A stretch of 64,000 bases of DNA from Cellulosilyticum ruminicola JCM 14822 (GCF_001311925.1 NZ_BBCG01000009.1:1-64000), one strand, 5' to 3'; shown: positions 7,755 to 17,611, counted from the stretch's first letter. The notes: a model not told the origin generated them from the sequence alone. Translations and numbers: made by a program.

Positions 7755-8612
7755 TTATGCATTAACTAATTCTTTATTTCTTCTCACGTGTGCTTGGAAT
7801 TTCTCTGATGCAAAAAGTAATGAAATTCCCATACCTAATGCTAATGTCACAATTGATACCACTGCTTGCACACCAAATGCGAATCCTGATGCTTTAAATA
7901 CTGGCACCACTGAACCAACGACTAAACCTAAGATTGCAAAGAAAGTAAGTTGTTCATTTGTTCTAAGGCAAATATCAATTAACTTTGCTCCGCCTAAAAG
8001 TCCGATTAATACCCCGATTCCTACGCAGAATAAAACAGGTATATTAAATGTATCGATAGCATTTAATACACTTGTATAAATACCTAATACTACTAAAATA
8101 AGTGAACCACTTACACCTGGTAAAATCGTACATGCTGCTGCAATAGCACCGCATGCAATAAGTTTAAGTGCAGTTCCAAATGTAACCGTTGTAATGAGGG
8201 CACTTGCTACTGCCTCGTCTTTACTTAAAAAGCTCATTCCTGCCATAATTGCTACAGTAATGACAAATGGAATCAGACTTACTACTTTAAATTTTTGAAC
8301 TGTTGCACGTTTATAAATCATTGGGATACTACCAATAATAAGTCCCATGAAAAAGAAGTTAAGTGGCATTGGATAAGTTTCTAATAAGAAACCGATTAAC
8401 TTACTAAATAAGATAATCCCAATTCCTGCACCTATACCAATAGGTATAAGTAAGGTTAAACTCTTTTTAAACGATTTTGTGAAGTTACTTACAGCGCTAA
8501 TGAGTTCATCATAGATATTGAGAATAACAGCCATTGTTCCACCGCTCACGCCAGGAATAATGTTGGCAATCCCAATAATTGCGCCATAGATCATATTCCA
8601 TATAAACTCCAT
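7755..8612 (-). CDS. DUF368 (PopT-type) undecaprenyl-phosphate transporter
   Basis: A 285-residue polytopic membrane protein. The N-terminal GIANIIPGVSGGTMAVILNIYD and the internal repeat CTILPGVSGSLILVVLGIY are the twin P-G-V-S-G signatures of the DUF368 family. Members (PopT) were shown to recycle undecaprenyl phosphate across the cytoplasmic membrane for cell-wall synthesis. About nine membrane helices are visible. The gene stands alone, convergent with dapA and divergent from the exonuclease gene. The transporter role is transferred from the family. Confidence 0.85.
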   Translation of the reverse strand: MEFIWNMIYGAIIGIANIIPGVSGGTMAVILNIYDELISAVSNFTKSFKKSLTLLIPIGIGAGIGIILFSKLIGFLLETYPMPLNFFFMGLIIGSIPMIYKRATVQKFKVVSLIPFVITVAIMAGMSFLSKDEAVASALITTVTFGTALKLIACGAIAAACTILPGVSGSLILVVLGIYTSVLNAIDTFNIPVLFCVGIGVLIGLLGGAKLIDICLRTNEQLTFFAILGLVVGSVVPVFKASGFAFGVQAVVSIVTLALGMGISLLFASEKFQAHVRRNKELVNA

Positions 8613-8793
8613 GTGATTTTCGCTCCTTTAATAATGTCTTATAAATATTCTTTATTTATAATTCTCCTTATTATACAATACTTTAGTCTATTGGGGTAGC
8701 TTAAATTTTTGAGACTGAGTAAATAATTCCTTATATCCCTCTTTCCTTTATATGTTATAATACTAAAATATTGTATTATAAACGGAGGTTCTT

Positions 8794-9719
8794 ATGAATT
8801 TTGTTGCAATCGACTTTGAAACAGCTAACGAAAAACGCAATAGCCCTTGTTCTTTAGGTTTAACTATTGTACAAGACGGCAAAATTATAGATGAAAAATA
8901 CTGGCTCATCCGCCCAAAAGAAATGCACTTCACACCTATGAACATTATACTCCACGGCATTCGTCCTAATGACGTTATAGATGTCCCTGAATTTAATGAA
9001 CTCTGGCCTGAGATTTTACCTTACCTTGAAAATAATTTAGTAGTAGCACATAATGCTTCCTTTGATATGAGCGTCTTACGCGGTACCTTAAACTTATATG
9101 ACATTCCATTTCCAAGCCTTCGCTACTGCTGTACTATGGTCATGTCACGCCATTTCTTCTGCTACTTACCAAATGCTAAACTAAATACTGTAACTTAGGC
9201 TTTAGCTTCAATCATCACCACGCCTCAGCCGATGCCACAGCTTGTGCCTATGTCTTTCTAGAAATCGCCAAAGAACTGGGCACTACAGACTTAGACGTTT
9301 TAAGTGACACCATAGGCTTCAACATTGGGACCCTCTATGAAGGCGGCTACACACCAGCCGGTTCTCTCGGCATCGGTAAAGTCTCAAAACGCCGTGAACA
9401 ATCAGAAGCTCAAAAGCCAGAAACCTTTAATGACACAGATTGTTTCAAAGATAAACTCGTAGCTTTCACCGGTCCACTCCAATCCATGGCCCGTCATGAG
9501 GCTATCGGCATCATCGAAAAATTAGGGGGCAACTACACACCATCCGTAACCCTTAAAACAAATCTTGTCATCACCAATGTCAAAAATCCAATGACCCTAG
9601 ACCCAGACCAAATGAGCACCAAACTCCGCCGCGCCATGACCCTCATCGGAAGAGGTCAAAAAATTGACTTTATGAATGAAGAAGAATTCCTCAAACTCGT
9701 CAAAACTTCTTCAAAGTAA
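8794..9719 (+). CDS. DnaQ-like 3'-5' exonuclease with BRCT domain (frameshifted)
   Basis: The N-terminal DEDDh exonuclease shows FVAIDFETAN (motif I), a second acidic motif in HNASFDMSVL and, after the frameshift, HHHASADATA (motif III). The C-terminal BRCT domain starts near KLVAFTGPLQSM and contains EKLGGNYTPSVTLKTNLVI. This pairing occurs in Firmicutes exonucleases related to the DNA polymerase III epsilon subunit. The frame is lost near 9193; one extra A there changes the premature stop into NLGFSFNHHHAS and gives 308 residues. A GGAGG site precedes ATG 8794. Substrate cannot be told from sequence. Confidence 0.85.
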
Positions 9720-9880
9720 TAATTTTGTATTCGTGCTTATATAAGGGGTAGTCATGTAGAAAGTATTGTTAAAGATAAGTCTATCTCACTATATAGATTT
9801 ACTTGCAAGTATGTTAAAGTAAATAAAATAGATATTTGCTTAGTAAAGATTATTTGTATTTGGCATAGGAGATAATGAGT

Positions 9881-10351
9881 ATGATAGACGCCCAAAAATA
9901 TACTTTTTACATAATTCCAATCGACATTGATGAACTTTTGGAGCAAATTAGTTTTGCATTAGAAAAGAGAATGGAGCTTATTTCAAGAGAAAGGTTCTCC
10001 CAAATATGGACTTACACAGATAAGTTAAATACAAAAGGCAACGCATCAGAAACATTCCTTAAAAAACGCAATAACAATAAAAACAAATTTATTAAGTCAG
10101 CAAAACAACTTTTACAAGTCCAAGAAGAAGTAATCGTTGATGAAAATCAAATAGAACTTAAGACACTGAATAATAGTAATGTCATTCAGTATCAAGACTT
10201 TGAGTATATAATTGAAACCGAAGATGCTTTTTTATTAACTTACCAAGGCTATGTAACGATTTTACAAAAAAAGGATTTGCACGAAAATGAAGTTCAAGAC
10301 TTTTGTGATTTTATTTCTTCCAAAGTTAAATTGATATCTCTAGGTAAATAA
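9881..10351 (+). CDS. Hypothetical protein, YcxB-like C-terminus
   Basis: A protein of about 156 residues. ATG 9881 is preferred over ATG 9875 because AGGAG ends at 9871, only three bases from the earlier codon. The N-terminal 30 residues are mildly hydrophobic; the middle is Lys/Asn-rich. The last 60 residues (QYQDFEYIIETEDAFLLTYQ, then TILQKKDLHENE) resemble the soluble tail of YcxB-family membrane proteins, in which this segment follows two helices that are absent here. It may be a truncated relative; function unknown. Confidence 0.5.
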   Translation: MIDAQKYTFYIIPIDIDELLEQISFALEKRMELISRERFSQIWTYTDKLNTKGNASETFLKKRNNNKNKFIKSAKQLLQVQEEVIVDENQIELKTLNNSNVIQYQDFEYIIETEDAFLLTYQGYVTILQKKDLHENEVQDFCDFISSKVKLISLGK

Positions 10352-10356
10352 TCATT

Positions 10357-10397
10357 AAAAAACCTGCTAGTACACTTCTATCCCACTAGCAGGTTTT
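10357..10397 (+). terminator. Intrinsic terminator
   Basis: The arms AAAACCTGCTAGT and ACTAGCAGGTTTT with a 13-base loop are followed by a T-rich stretch. It lies immediately after the 9881-10351 gene. Confidence 0.75.
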
Positions 10398-10467
10398 ATC
10401 TTTTTTTCACCCTCTAGTAGCTTTTGCTTTGGCCCCTTCGCCCTCTAACAAGTTATTCCTAAATGAA

Positions 10468-10651
10468 GTGGGAGTAGTCGCTGATACTAATCTACCTGTG
10501 GAGTAATTTTATGATAGTCTTAATGGAGATAAGCAATGCGGTTTTAAGTCGAGTGTTTGAGCGAAGCGAGTTTTCGACTGTTGCATGGCTTATCGAATTT
10601 AGACTATCATAAATTACGGAAGGTGTAGTTAGTAGCAGCGACTACTCCCAC
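10468..10651 (-). repeat. Dispersed palindromic element, copy 1
   Basis: A 184-base imperfect inverted repeat. The outer 16 bases at 10468-10483 and 10636-10651 pair perfectly. Inner stems pair at 10513-10520 with 10601-10608 (GATAGTCT/AGACTATC), 10528-10539 with 10583-10594, and 10547-10552 with 10574-10579 (AGTCGA/TCGACT). The apical loop contains GAGCGAAGCGAG. Similar copies lie at 24143-24328 and 42068-42234 in the opposite orientation. It lies between convergent genes and contains no ORF. It could be a MITE-like element or encode a structured RNA. Confidence 0.8.
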
Positions 10652-10670
10652 GCTCCTTTTAGAATTACTT

Positions 10671-10868
10671 TTAGTCTTCTTTATAGAGGTTTTGTGCAAG
10701 GATTTCTCTTGCAATAAGCCCTACATTTACTTCTTTTAAGTTCATAGGCACTTCAATAATACGATCTGTAAGTGTTACTTCTACATAGCCTGCATCGTTT
10801 CCATTTTCATCATAAGTAATAATATCATAAGTGATAATTTCTTCTTTAAGTTGTTTTAAAGTAATCAT
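10671..10868 (-). CDS. Small conserved-looking protein, unknown
   Basis: A 65-residue soluble protein with a good GAGGAG site before ATG 10868. It begins MITLKQLKEEIITYDIITYD, has an acidic middle (DENGNDAG), alternating strand-like residues, and ends ILAQNLYKED. No cysteines, membrane segments or known motifs are visible. It is isolated, with the palindromic element downstream and a divergent nitrilase gene upstream. Confidence 0.55.
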   Translation of the reverse strand: MITLKQLKEEIITYDIITYDENGNDAGYVEVTLTDRIIEVPMNLKEVNVGLIAREILAQNLYKED

Positions 10869-11045
10869 ATGTTCTCCTCTTAGTGTTTAACTTTCTTTTA
10901 TTATATACCAGCTGTATTAAGATTTCGATGTTTAATTCATATTTCTTTTATTATTATTATTGACAATATGTCGACTTAATTTCATACTATAATTAGTAAT
11001 TTTATGTAATTTTTTATACTATTTATGAATGATTGAGGTGTTATC

Positions 11046-12980
11046 ATGCGTATACGTTACCGTTTGTTATGGCCATATTTATTACCTTGCGTTTTGCTTT
11101 TATTAATTATTATAGTAAGCCTCAAAGCTTATTTCTCCCCTAAAGAACCTCTTTCCACTTTGCGTATTGGTGTGGTGAATTTCCATAGTACTTGGGGTGA
11201 TAAAACTGCTAACTTAACGAAAATGAAACATATGATTTCCTTGGCTGGGGAACGTGGAGTCCAAATGCTTGTTTTCCCTGAATTGGCCCTTACAGGTTAT
11301 TCGGATCAAACCCATGAAAATGGTCAGGCCTTAAATGTTTTATCTAAGACTTCTAAAATGCACTATAAGTTAGCTGAAACTTTTCCAAGTAAAGAGATCC
11401 ATGCAGCTTCTAATGAGATTGCCACCCTTTGCAAAAAGTATCATATGTATGTGATTTATGGCTTTGCAGAGCAAGATAGCGCCAATCCCCTTACCCTCTA
11501 TAATTCTGCTGCCGTCATTGGTCCTAATGGCCCTATTGGTAGCTATCATAAGGTGCATCCTAATGGCAATGAAGGAGATTGGTGCACTATGGGCACAGAA
11601 CCTTTTACCTTTGATTCGCCTTGGGGACCTATTGGCATTAGCATTTGCTATGATACATATGGCTATCCAGAACTAGCCAGTTACTATGCCGCTAAAGGCT
11701 GTAAGCTGATTTTAAATCCTACTGCCAGTGCGAAAACGTATGACTATCGTACCAATAACCCTAATAAATGGGGTTGGTATTATAAAACCCGCTTGCATGG
11801 TTTAAGTTCTCTTAAAAATGTTTATATTGCCAGCAGCAATTTAACTGGGGAAGAAATACCTACTGCTGATGCCACGATTGTACCTATTGAATTTCCTGGC
11901 GGCAGTATGATTATCGGCCTGATAAAGTGGAACTGGGAGTTAATCTTCTAAATCCGATGAAACATGCCAGTATCTTTGCAAAGTCAGAAGGTATCTTCTT
12001 AGGGGATATTGATTTTAATACAATTCCTTATACAGATTCATCCATCACCTATAAGCCTCAACTTTATGCTTCTTGGTATGATACTTTAGCCCATGGAGAC
12101 ATTCCTACGCCTTCTACGGAAAGCTTAAACTTAGCCGTAGCCAACTTTTCCCCTATAAATGGCCAACCTAAAGCCAATCTGATTAATATTACCCGTACCA
12201 TGAAAGCCGCTTATGAAGCCCATACCAACTTATTAGTTTTCCCACAAATGAGTTTATCTGGCTATAGCGCCAACTGGAACAAAGATGTCCTAGAAGCCTT
12301 AGCTGAAACAGTGCCGGGGCCTTCCACCGAAACTTTAGCTGCCTTTTGCAAACAATATAACCTCTACATAGGCATTGGCCTCCTTGAAAAAGATGTAACT
12401 ACTGATTACTTTTATAATACAGTGGTTTTTATAGGGCCTACTGGCATCATCGACAAATATCGTCAAATTCATTTAACCAAAGCTGAAAAAGCCTTCTTAA
12501 CAGAAGGCGATACCCCAACCATCGTTGAAACCCCTTGGGGTAAAATCGGTTTAAGTACAGGAATAGATACTTTAAATAGCATTGAGCTTATTCGTTATTA
12601 TACAGGCATGGGCTGTCAAATCATTTTAAATCCTACAATGACTACACCAACTGCCAACAATCATACAGTCCTTGAATATCTCGTTGATACCAATAGTATT
12701 TATATTTTAACAGCTGCCCCTTACGAAACCAATAATCCAGATGCTCTGCGTACTTCTTCTAGCACCATTATTGGACCTAAATATGCAAGTACACAGAAAG
12801 ATACACATATTGAGCGCATTCCTTATTATATTGATTATTATGCATTCCTCAGCCTACCTTTTATCATCCCTTCTCCTTTCAGAAGGTGTCAATCTTTATA
12901 AAGCCATACTAGGCAGTCTCTTAGAAGTACCCCGCAGTACTTTTGACTTATATCCTATTTGGTACCAAACTCTAAAATAA
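11046..12980 (+). CDS. Membrane-anchored tandem carbon-nitrogen hydrolase (frameshifted)
   Basis: One protein of about 645 residues read through two frameshifts (near 11918 and near 12845). Residues 1-30 form an uncleaved signal anchor (RIRYRLLWPYLLPCVLLLLI). Two nitrilase-type domains follow. The first shows FPELALTGYS (catalytic Glu), a Lys in YHKVHP and the nucleophile in ISICYD. In the second the Glu position is Gln (FPQMSLSGYS) and the Cys region reads GLSTGID, so the second domain has lost its Glu and Cys and is probably inactive. Adding a C at 11918 restores PDKVELGVNLLN across the first break. The protein would act on an amide or nitrile outside the membrane; substrate unknown. Confidence 0.75.
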
Positions 12981-12988
12981 ACATCAAA

Positions 12989-13032
12989 AACAGGGAGTGT
13001 TGCAAAATTATAATTTTGCAACACTCCCTGTT
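12989..13032. terminator. Perfect 44-base palindrome
   Basis: Twenty-two bases (12989-13010, from AACAGGG to AAAATTA) are followed with no spacer by their exact reverse complement. It can serve as the terminator of the nitrilase gene. The reading frame of the IS110 remnant begins inside its right arm, so it may instead mark an insertion or recombination end. Confidence 0.7.
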
Positions 13033-13668
13033 CTTATTGATATTAAGAATGTTGAATGGATTGCAGATTTAGTTCGTCATAGATTAGTGAAGTCTAATTA
13101 TATTCCAAGTAGAGAACAGCGTGAATTACGAAAAATAACACGTTATCGCCAAGAGTTAATCGAAGAACATGTTAGAGAAATTAATAGAATTCAATCTGTA
13201 TTAGAAGGTGCTAATATTAAGATTTAGTAGTGTTATAACTGATATTAGTAGGAAAACAGGTATTACTATTTTAAAATCTATTGTTTCAGGAAATACAAAT
13301 CTAGTTAGTTTAAGTCAATTAGCATGTGGTATTGCACATAATAAGATTGATGAATTACAATGTGCTTTAAAAGGAAGCATTCAAGAACATCAAAGAGTTA
13401 TGTTAAATCATCAGTTAGAACATATAGAAATGCAGATCATTTTTGTTCATGGGCTGGAATTGTACCTGAATGTAAAGAAAGTGCAGGAAAGAAAATGTCT
13501 ACGAAAATACGGAAAGGTAATAAATTTTTTAAGGCTACAATTGTTAAATGTGGTAGAGCAGCTATTAGAAAAAAGGACTCCTACTTTTATGCAAGATATC
13601 AAAAAATAGCTGCAAGATGTGGTGGAAAAAGAGCCTTAGATTATGAAAAAATAAAAAACAAAATATAA
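13018..13668 (+). pseudogene. IS110-family transposase remnant
   Basis: Three frames together encode the middle and end of an IS110 transposase. The first (DIKNVEWIADLVRHRLV, then SREQRELRKITRYRQELIEE and EINRIQSVLEGANIKI) matches the linker region. The second has a degraded central part. The third carries the Transposase_20 end, with SWAGIVPECKESAGKK and KIRKGNKFFKATIVKCG. The N-terminal DEDD RuvC-like half is missing and at least two frameshifts are present, so the element is dead. Confidence 0.8.
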
Positions 13669-13679
13669 AGTCCCTATAA

Positions 13680-13850
13680 AATTTAGGTTATCAGGTTATT
13701 ATACAATAATTTTAATTTAAATATGAGTATAATAATAAATCCACCAAAGGTGAGCTTATTTAGTGTGTCATAAATTAGTATACGCAAAAACTGTTTTCAG
13801 GACACCCTCTTTTTCCATGCACGCATATAGCAAAAAGAAATTTTAATGTT
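13680..13850. other. Intergenic stretch after the IS110 remnant
   Basis: No gene is seen. A segment at about 13758-13812 (GTGTCATAAATTAGTATACGC, then GGACACCCTC) looks like a leftover transposon end, but no partner repeat was found. Confidence 0.25.
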
Positions 13851-13853
13851 TGA

Positions 13854-15071
13854 TTATTTGTTTAATGCAACTTTGCCTTCAGCCGCTTCAACACCTTCTT
13901 CTTTGAATACTACTTTAAGTAAAACTGGTGTGATGATTGTTGTAATAACAACCATGATTACGATTGGTCCGAATTGTACTGTACTTAATAATCCAAGTGC
14001 AGCACCTTTACTTGCTACGATTAAAGCAACCTCTCCACGAGAAATCATACCTGTACCGATTTGAAGTGATTCACGTCCTGTGTAACCACAAATTTTAGCA
14101 CCTAATCCACATCCCACGATTTTTGTAAGAATAGCCATTACTAAAAGTATAAGTGAAAAAAGAATAATTGTTGGTGTCATTTGTGGTACATTTACTGTTA
14201 AACCAATACTTGCGAAAAATACTGGTGATAAAAGTATGTATGACATGATTTCAAAACGTTGTGTGATGTATTCTTTTTTGTCTGTATTAGAAATAATAAG
14301 ACCTGCAATGAATGCACCTGTAATATCTGCTACACCGAAGAATTCTTCAGCACAGAATGCAAGTAATAAGCAGAATACGAAAGCAACGATAACGAATCTT
14401 CTTTTGTTACGTTCTTCTTCTGTCCAGTTTTTGTAGAACTTGTAGAATCCAAATCCAACAATACCTGAGAAAATAAAGAATAATACAATCTTCATAAGTA
14501 CTAATACAATATCAACAGAGCTATCTGCCATACTTGTAATAATTGTTAATGCAACAATTCCTAAAATATCATCTATAATAGCTGCACCTAAAATTGCATT
14601 TCCCGCACGAGTTGAAAGTTTGCCCATTTCTTTAAGTGTTTCAACTGTAATACTTACAGATGTTGCTGTTAAAATAACACCAATGAAAATGTTTTGTAAA
14701 TGAACTGGTGTTACTGTACTTGTAAGATCTCCTTTGTTGAAAATCATAGCAACTAAAAATCCACCTGCTAATGGGAAAAGTACACCTGATAATGCAATGA
14801 TAAATGCTGCTTTTCCTGATTTTTTCATTTCTTCTATATCTGTCTCTAACCCGGCTGTGAACATGAGTGCAATTACGCCTAATTCTGCTATTTGTTTGAT
14901 AAATTCTGTTTCTTGCAATACGTTAAATGCAGCTGGCCCTAAAATAAGTCCCGCAAGTAGCGCTCCAACTACTTGTGGCATATTAAATCTCTTAGTCATA
15001 AGACCGAACAATTTTGTACTGATTAATATAATTGCTAGATCAAGTAAATAATGATACGACATTTTTGTCAT
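13854..15071 (-). CDS. CPA2-type Na+(K+)/H+ antiporter
   Basis: A 405-residue protein with about twelve membrane helices. Family marks include PQVVGALLAGLILGPAAFN near residue 32, the LGVIALMFTAGLETD segment, GAAIIDDILGIVAL (the Asp pair of the transport core, about residue 165), and GMISRGEVALIVASKGAALG near residue 345. It resembles GerN/NapA/KefB antiporters that exchange Na+ or K+ for protons; no C-terminal TrkA-N domain is attached. A LysR gene is divergently transcribed 154 bases away and is a plausible regulator. Confidence 0.88.
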   Translation of the reverse strand: MTKMSYHYLLDLAIILISTKLFGLMTKRFNMPQVVGALLAGLILGPAAFNVLQETEFIKQIAELGVIALMFTAGLETDIEEMKKSGKAAFIIALSGVLFPLAGGFLVAMIFNKGDLTSTVTPVHLQNIFIGVILTATSVSITVETLKEMGKLSTRAGNAILGAAIIDDILGIVALTIITSMADSSVDIVLVLMKIVLFFIFSGIVGFGFYKFYKNWTEEERNKRRFVIVAFVFCLLLAFCAEEFFGVADITGAFIAGLIISNTDKKEYITQRFEIMSYILLSPVFFASIGLTVNVPQMTPTIILFSLILLVMAILTKIVGCGLGAKICGYTGRESLQIGTGMISRGEVALIVASKGAALGLLSTVQFGPIVIMVVITTIITPVLLKVVFKEEGVEAAEGKVALNK

Positions 15072-15225
15072 CTCCTTATAATATTCATGATATGCAAACT
15101 TTCTTCCTTTTTCCTGTTTACATAAGCCTCATTTAGTATAATAATAGAATTAATATAAGTAAAATAAATTATTTTGATTGTATCTATTAATTTTTTTAAT
15201 ACTATTTTTTCGAAAGGAGTCTAAA

Positions 15226-16158
15226 ATGCTTGAAGAATTAAAAACTTTTATGGCTGTTGTAGAAGCCAAAAATTTCACCAAGGCAGCTGAAAAAGTTAAT
15301 CTTTCACAGCCGAGTGTAAGTGTACATATCAAGAATTTAGAAACTTATTTTGGAACGCAGCTAATTACCCGCTGTACAAAACAAAAGAAGCTACTGATCA
15401 CAGATAGTGGGAAACTTTTATACCGCCGCAGTAAGGAGCTTCTCTCTTTACTTGAAATGACTGAGAAAGAACTCAAGAACCTTTCAAATAGTCCAAAGGG
15501 GCATTTACGTATAGGGGCAAGTCTTACTATCGGGGAGTGCTTACTCCCACATTTCTTAGGGGAGTTTTGTAAGAAGTATCCTGATATTGATATTGAGGTT
15601 ATTATAGGGAATACTACAGAGATTACAAGTATGGTCAAAGCTTTCAAGATAGACCTTGCCTTCATTGAGGGGAATATTCATTCGGATAAACTTATTCAGC
15701 AGTATGTTTTAGAGGACCCTCTCGTTCTCATTACCCCAAAATGCTCTGTGCTGCCTAGTCATATTTCAGACTTTAGTCTGCTTCAAAATCAAAGATGGCT
15801 TACAAGTGAATATGGTTCTGGACTTCGTGAAGCTTTAGATTACTTTTTAACCAGTCACCGTATTGTACCAAGATCTAAAATGGTTTTTAATAGTAATCTT
15901 GCCTTACTGCAAGCTGTGAAAAATAATTTAGGGATTGCCCTTATTTCTACCCATGTTTTGCTTACCCAAAATCTTTCGGAAACCAATTTAAAAGTCATCT
16001 CACTAGGCGGGGGGATTCACTCCACATTTTCCTACGTCTTGCCAAAAGAGGTTCGTCCTTCTAAAGTAACCTGTATTTTCCTCGATGAATTCAAACCATA
16101 CATGGAAAGAATACATGCAGAATTAGATAGCATTTATTCACAAAAAAAATTGTTTTAA
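15226..16158 (+). CDS. LysR-family transcriptional regulator
   Basis: A 310-residue protein. ATG 15226 follows AAAGGAG. The winged helix-turn-helix lies at residues 3-62 (LEELKTFMAVVEAKNFTKAA, then VNLSQPSVSVHIKNLE). The effector domain (about 90-295) begins LRIGASLTIGECLLPHFL, as in the CysL/YeiE subgroup. It is divergent from the antiporter gene, the usual LysR arrangement for controlling a neighbour. The inducer is unknown. Confidence 0.88.
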   Translation: MLEELKTFMAVVEAKNFTKAAEKVNLSQPSVSVHIKNLETYFGTQLITRCTKQKKLLITDSGKLLYRRSKELLSLLEMTEKELKNLSNSPKGHLRIGASLTIGECLLPHFLGEFCKKYPDIDIEVIIGNTTEITSMVKAFKIDLAFIEGNIHSDKLIQQYVLEDPLVLITPKCSVLPSHISDFSLLQNQRWLTSEYGSGLREALDYFLTSHRIVPRSKMVFNSNLALLQAVKNNLGIALISTHVLLTQNLSETNLKVISLGGGIHSTFSYVLPKEVRPSKVTCIFLDEFKPYMERIHAELDSIYSQKKLF

Positions 16159-16171
16159 TGAAATAATCATG

Positions 16172-16208
16172 TAAAAATAGGATACCCATTTCGGATATCC
16201 TATTTTTA
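16172..16208. terminator. Intrinsic terminator after the LysR gene
   Basis: The arms TAAAAATAGGATA and TATCCTATTTTTA form a hairpin flanked by A and T runs. It may work in both directions but the convergent HAD gene lies 130 bases further on. Confidence 0.65.
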
Positions 16209-16343
16209 TTTTTGTTGATTTGTATTTTTACATTAAATTACTCATCTAATTGAATTTTACAATTTTTTTCTAAAACTATTCAATTCTCTATTAATAACTA
16301 TCCAATTCTCTATTAATAAAGAAGAAACTCATACAAAAAATAA
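16209..16343. other. Intergenic with short tandem repeat
   Basis: The 21-base unit CTATCCAATTCTCTATTAATA (with one variant) occurs twice in tandem around 16277-16320. No gene is seen. Confidence 0.45.
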
Positions 16344-16994
16344 TTAATCTAGTAATGTAATGACTTGATCTAAAGACTCTAAAATATGGTCAGCATTTCT
16401 CTTCATTTCTTCATCAGGTGTCACTAAGTCTGGAATGCACACTGTCTTCATGTCGCCTTTTTTACCTGCTTCAAGTCCTAATCTTGAGTCTTCTAATACT
16501 AAAGTATGGGCTGGATCTGCACCAAGTCTACTGCCTACTTTCACAAAGATTTCTGGGTTTGGTTTAGATTCCATGACTTCATCTCCACAAATAATATCAT
16601 CGAAGCGTTCTTTAATACCTGCCATTTCTAAGTAATTAAGGGCTTTTTCTCTTTGACTTGATGTGGCTACTGCTTTTTTAATGCCTTTTGTTTCTAGAGC
16701 ATCTAAAAGTTCTAGAAGCCCTTTTTTAATTTGAATCCCTTCACTTCTTACCATCTCATTTGATAAATCACGTTTCATTTGTTCAATAGCTTTATAAGGT
16801 AATTCTGCCCCAAAGATTTCTTTTAAAGTCTTTTCAATATAGCGGCTATTTCTGGCTACAATTTGTGTATAAACTTCCCATGTCATCTCATAACCATGTG
16901 ACTTAGAAGCTTCTTGCCAAGCCTTATAATAAATACGTTCTGTATCAAAAATCAAGCCATCCATATCAAAAATTACAAGTTCTATATTCGCCAT
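16344..16994 (-). CDS. HAD-superfamily phosphatase, beta-phosphoglucomutase-like
   Basis: A 216-residue HAD subfamily IA protein. Motif I is VIFDMDGLIFDTE (nucleophile Asp and acid Asp), motif II is AVATSSQ, a conserved Lys sits in ESKPNPEIF, and motif IV is LVLEDSRLG. The helical cap occupies residues about 17-80. Such proteins are phosphosugar mutases or phosphatases; after DMDG the residues LIFDTE fit both. ATG 16994 follows AGGAGAT. It stands alone between convergent and divergent neighbours. Confidence 0.85.
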   Translation of the reverse strand: MANIELVIFDMDGLIFDTERIYYKAWQEASKSHGYEMTWEVYTQIVARNSRYIEKTLKEIFGAELPYKAIEQMKRDLSNEMVRSEGIQIKKGLLELLDALETKGIKKAVATSSQREKALNYLEMAGIKERFDDIICGDEVMESKPNPEIFVKVGSRLGADPAHTLVLEDSRLGLEAGKKGDMKTVCIPDLVTPDEEMKRNADHILESLDQVITLLD

Positions 16995-17102
16995 ATTCTA
17001 TCTCCTTTTCTGTATTTTCCGTCAATATTATTATCCTTATTGACAGTTTACTGCTTTCAAGCTACTATGAGTATAACATATTTAACTAATGGAGGCATAT
17101 TC

Positions 17103-17611
17103 ATGAAAAGAGCTGATTATATTTCGTGGGATGATTATTTTATGGGAATTGCCCTTTTAGCTGCTAAGCGTAGTAAAGACCTAGTACACAAGTTGGGGCA
17201 TGTATTGTAAGTGGGGAAAACTCTGAGAATAGCAATACTATTTTAAGTGTGGGGTACAATGGCTTACCAATCGGATGTTCTGATGATCTCTTTCCATGGG
17301 AACGTGAAGGAGCCCTTCTCGATACAAAATATCCATTCGTTGTACACGCAGAATTAAATGCCATTTTAAATGCACGTGGCAAATCACTTTCTGGTGCAAA
17401 AATCTATGTGGCGCTTTTTCCATGTAATGAATGTTGTAAAGCTATTATTCAATCTGGTATTCGAGAGGTTGTTTATCTTTCTGATAAATACAGTGAAACA
17501 GATGCAGTCAAAGCTTCTAAAAAAATGTTTAGTGCAGCTGGAGTTAAGCTCACACAACTTCAAACAGATACAAAACAGATTACTTTATCTTTTAATATAG
17601 AAGATATTTAA
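17103..17611 (+). CDS. dCMP/cytidine-type deaminase, ComEB-like (frameshifted)
   Basis: A zinc-dependent deaminase. The N-terminus ISWDDYFMGIALLAAKRS fits dCMP deaminases. The active site shows HAELNAILNA (HAE: zinc His and catalytic Glu) and PCNECCKAII (two zinc Cys). The frame is lost near 17181; adding one C to CC gives KDPSTQVGACIVSGEN, the standard family sequence, and 169 residues in total. GGAGG precedes ATG 17103. It most likely converts dCMP to dUMP in pyrimidine metabolism. The indel has the look of a homopolymer miscall. Confidence 0.85.

Noticed and set aside
16277-16320. Short tandem repeat considered as a CRISPR start
   Set aside because: Only two units of about 21 bases with no spacers. 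No CRISPR array or cas gene is seen anywhere in the window.
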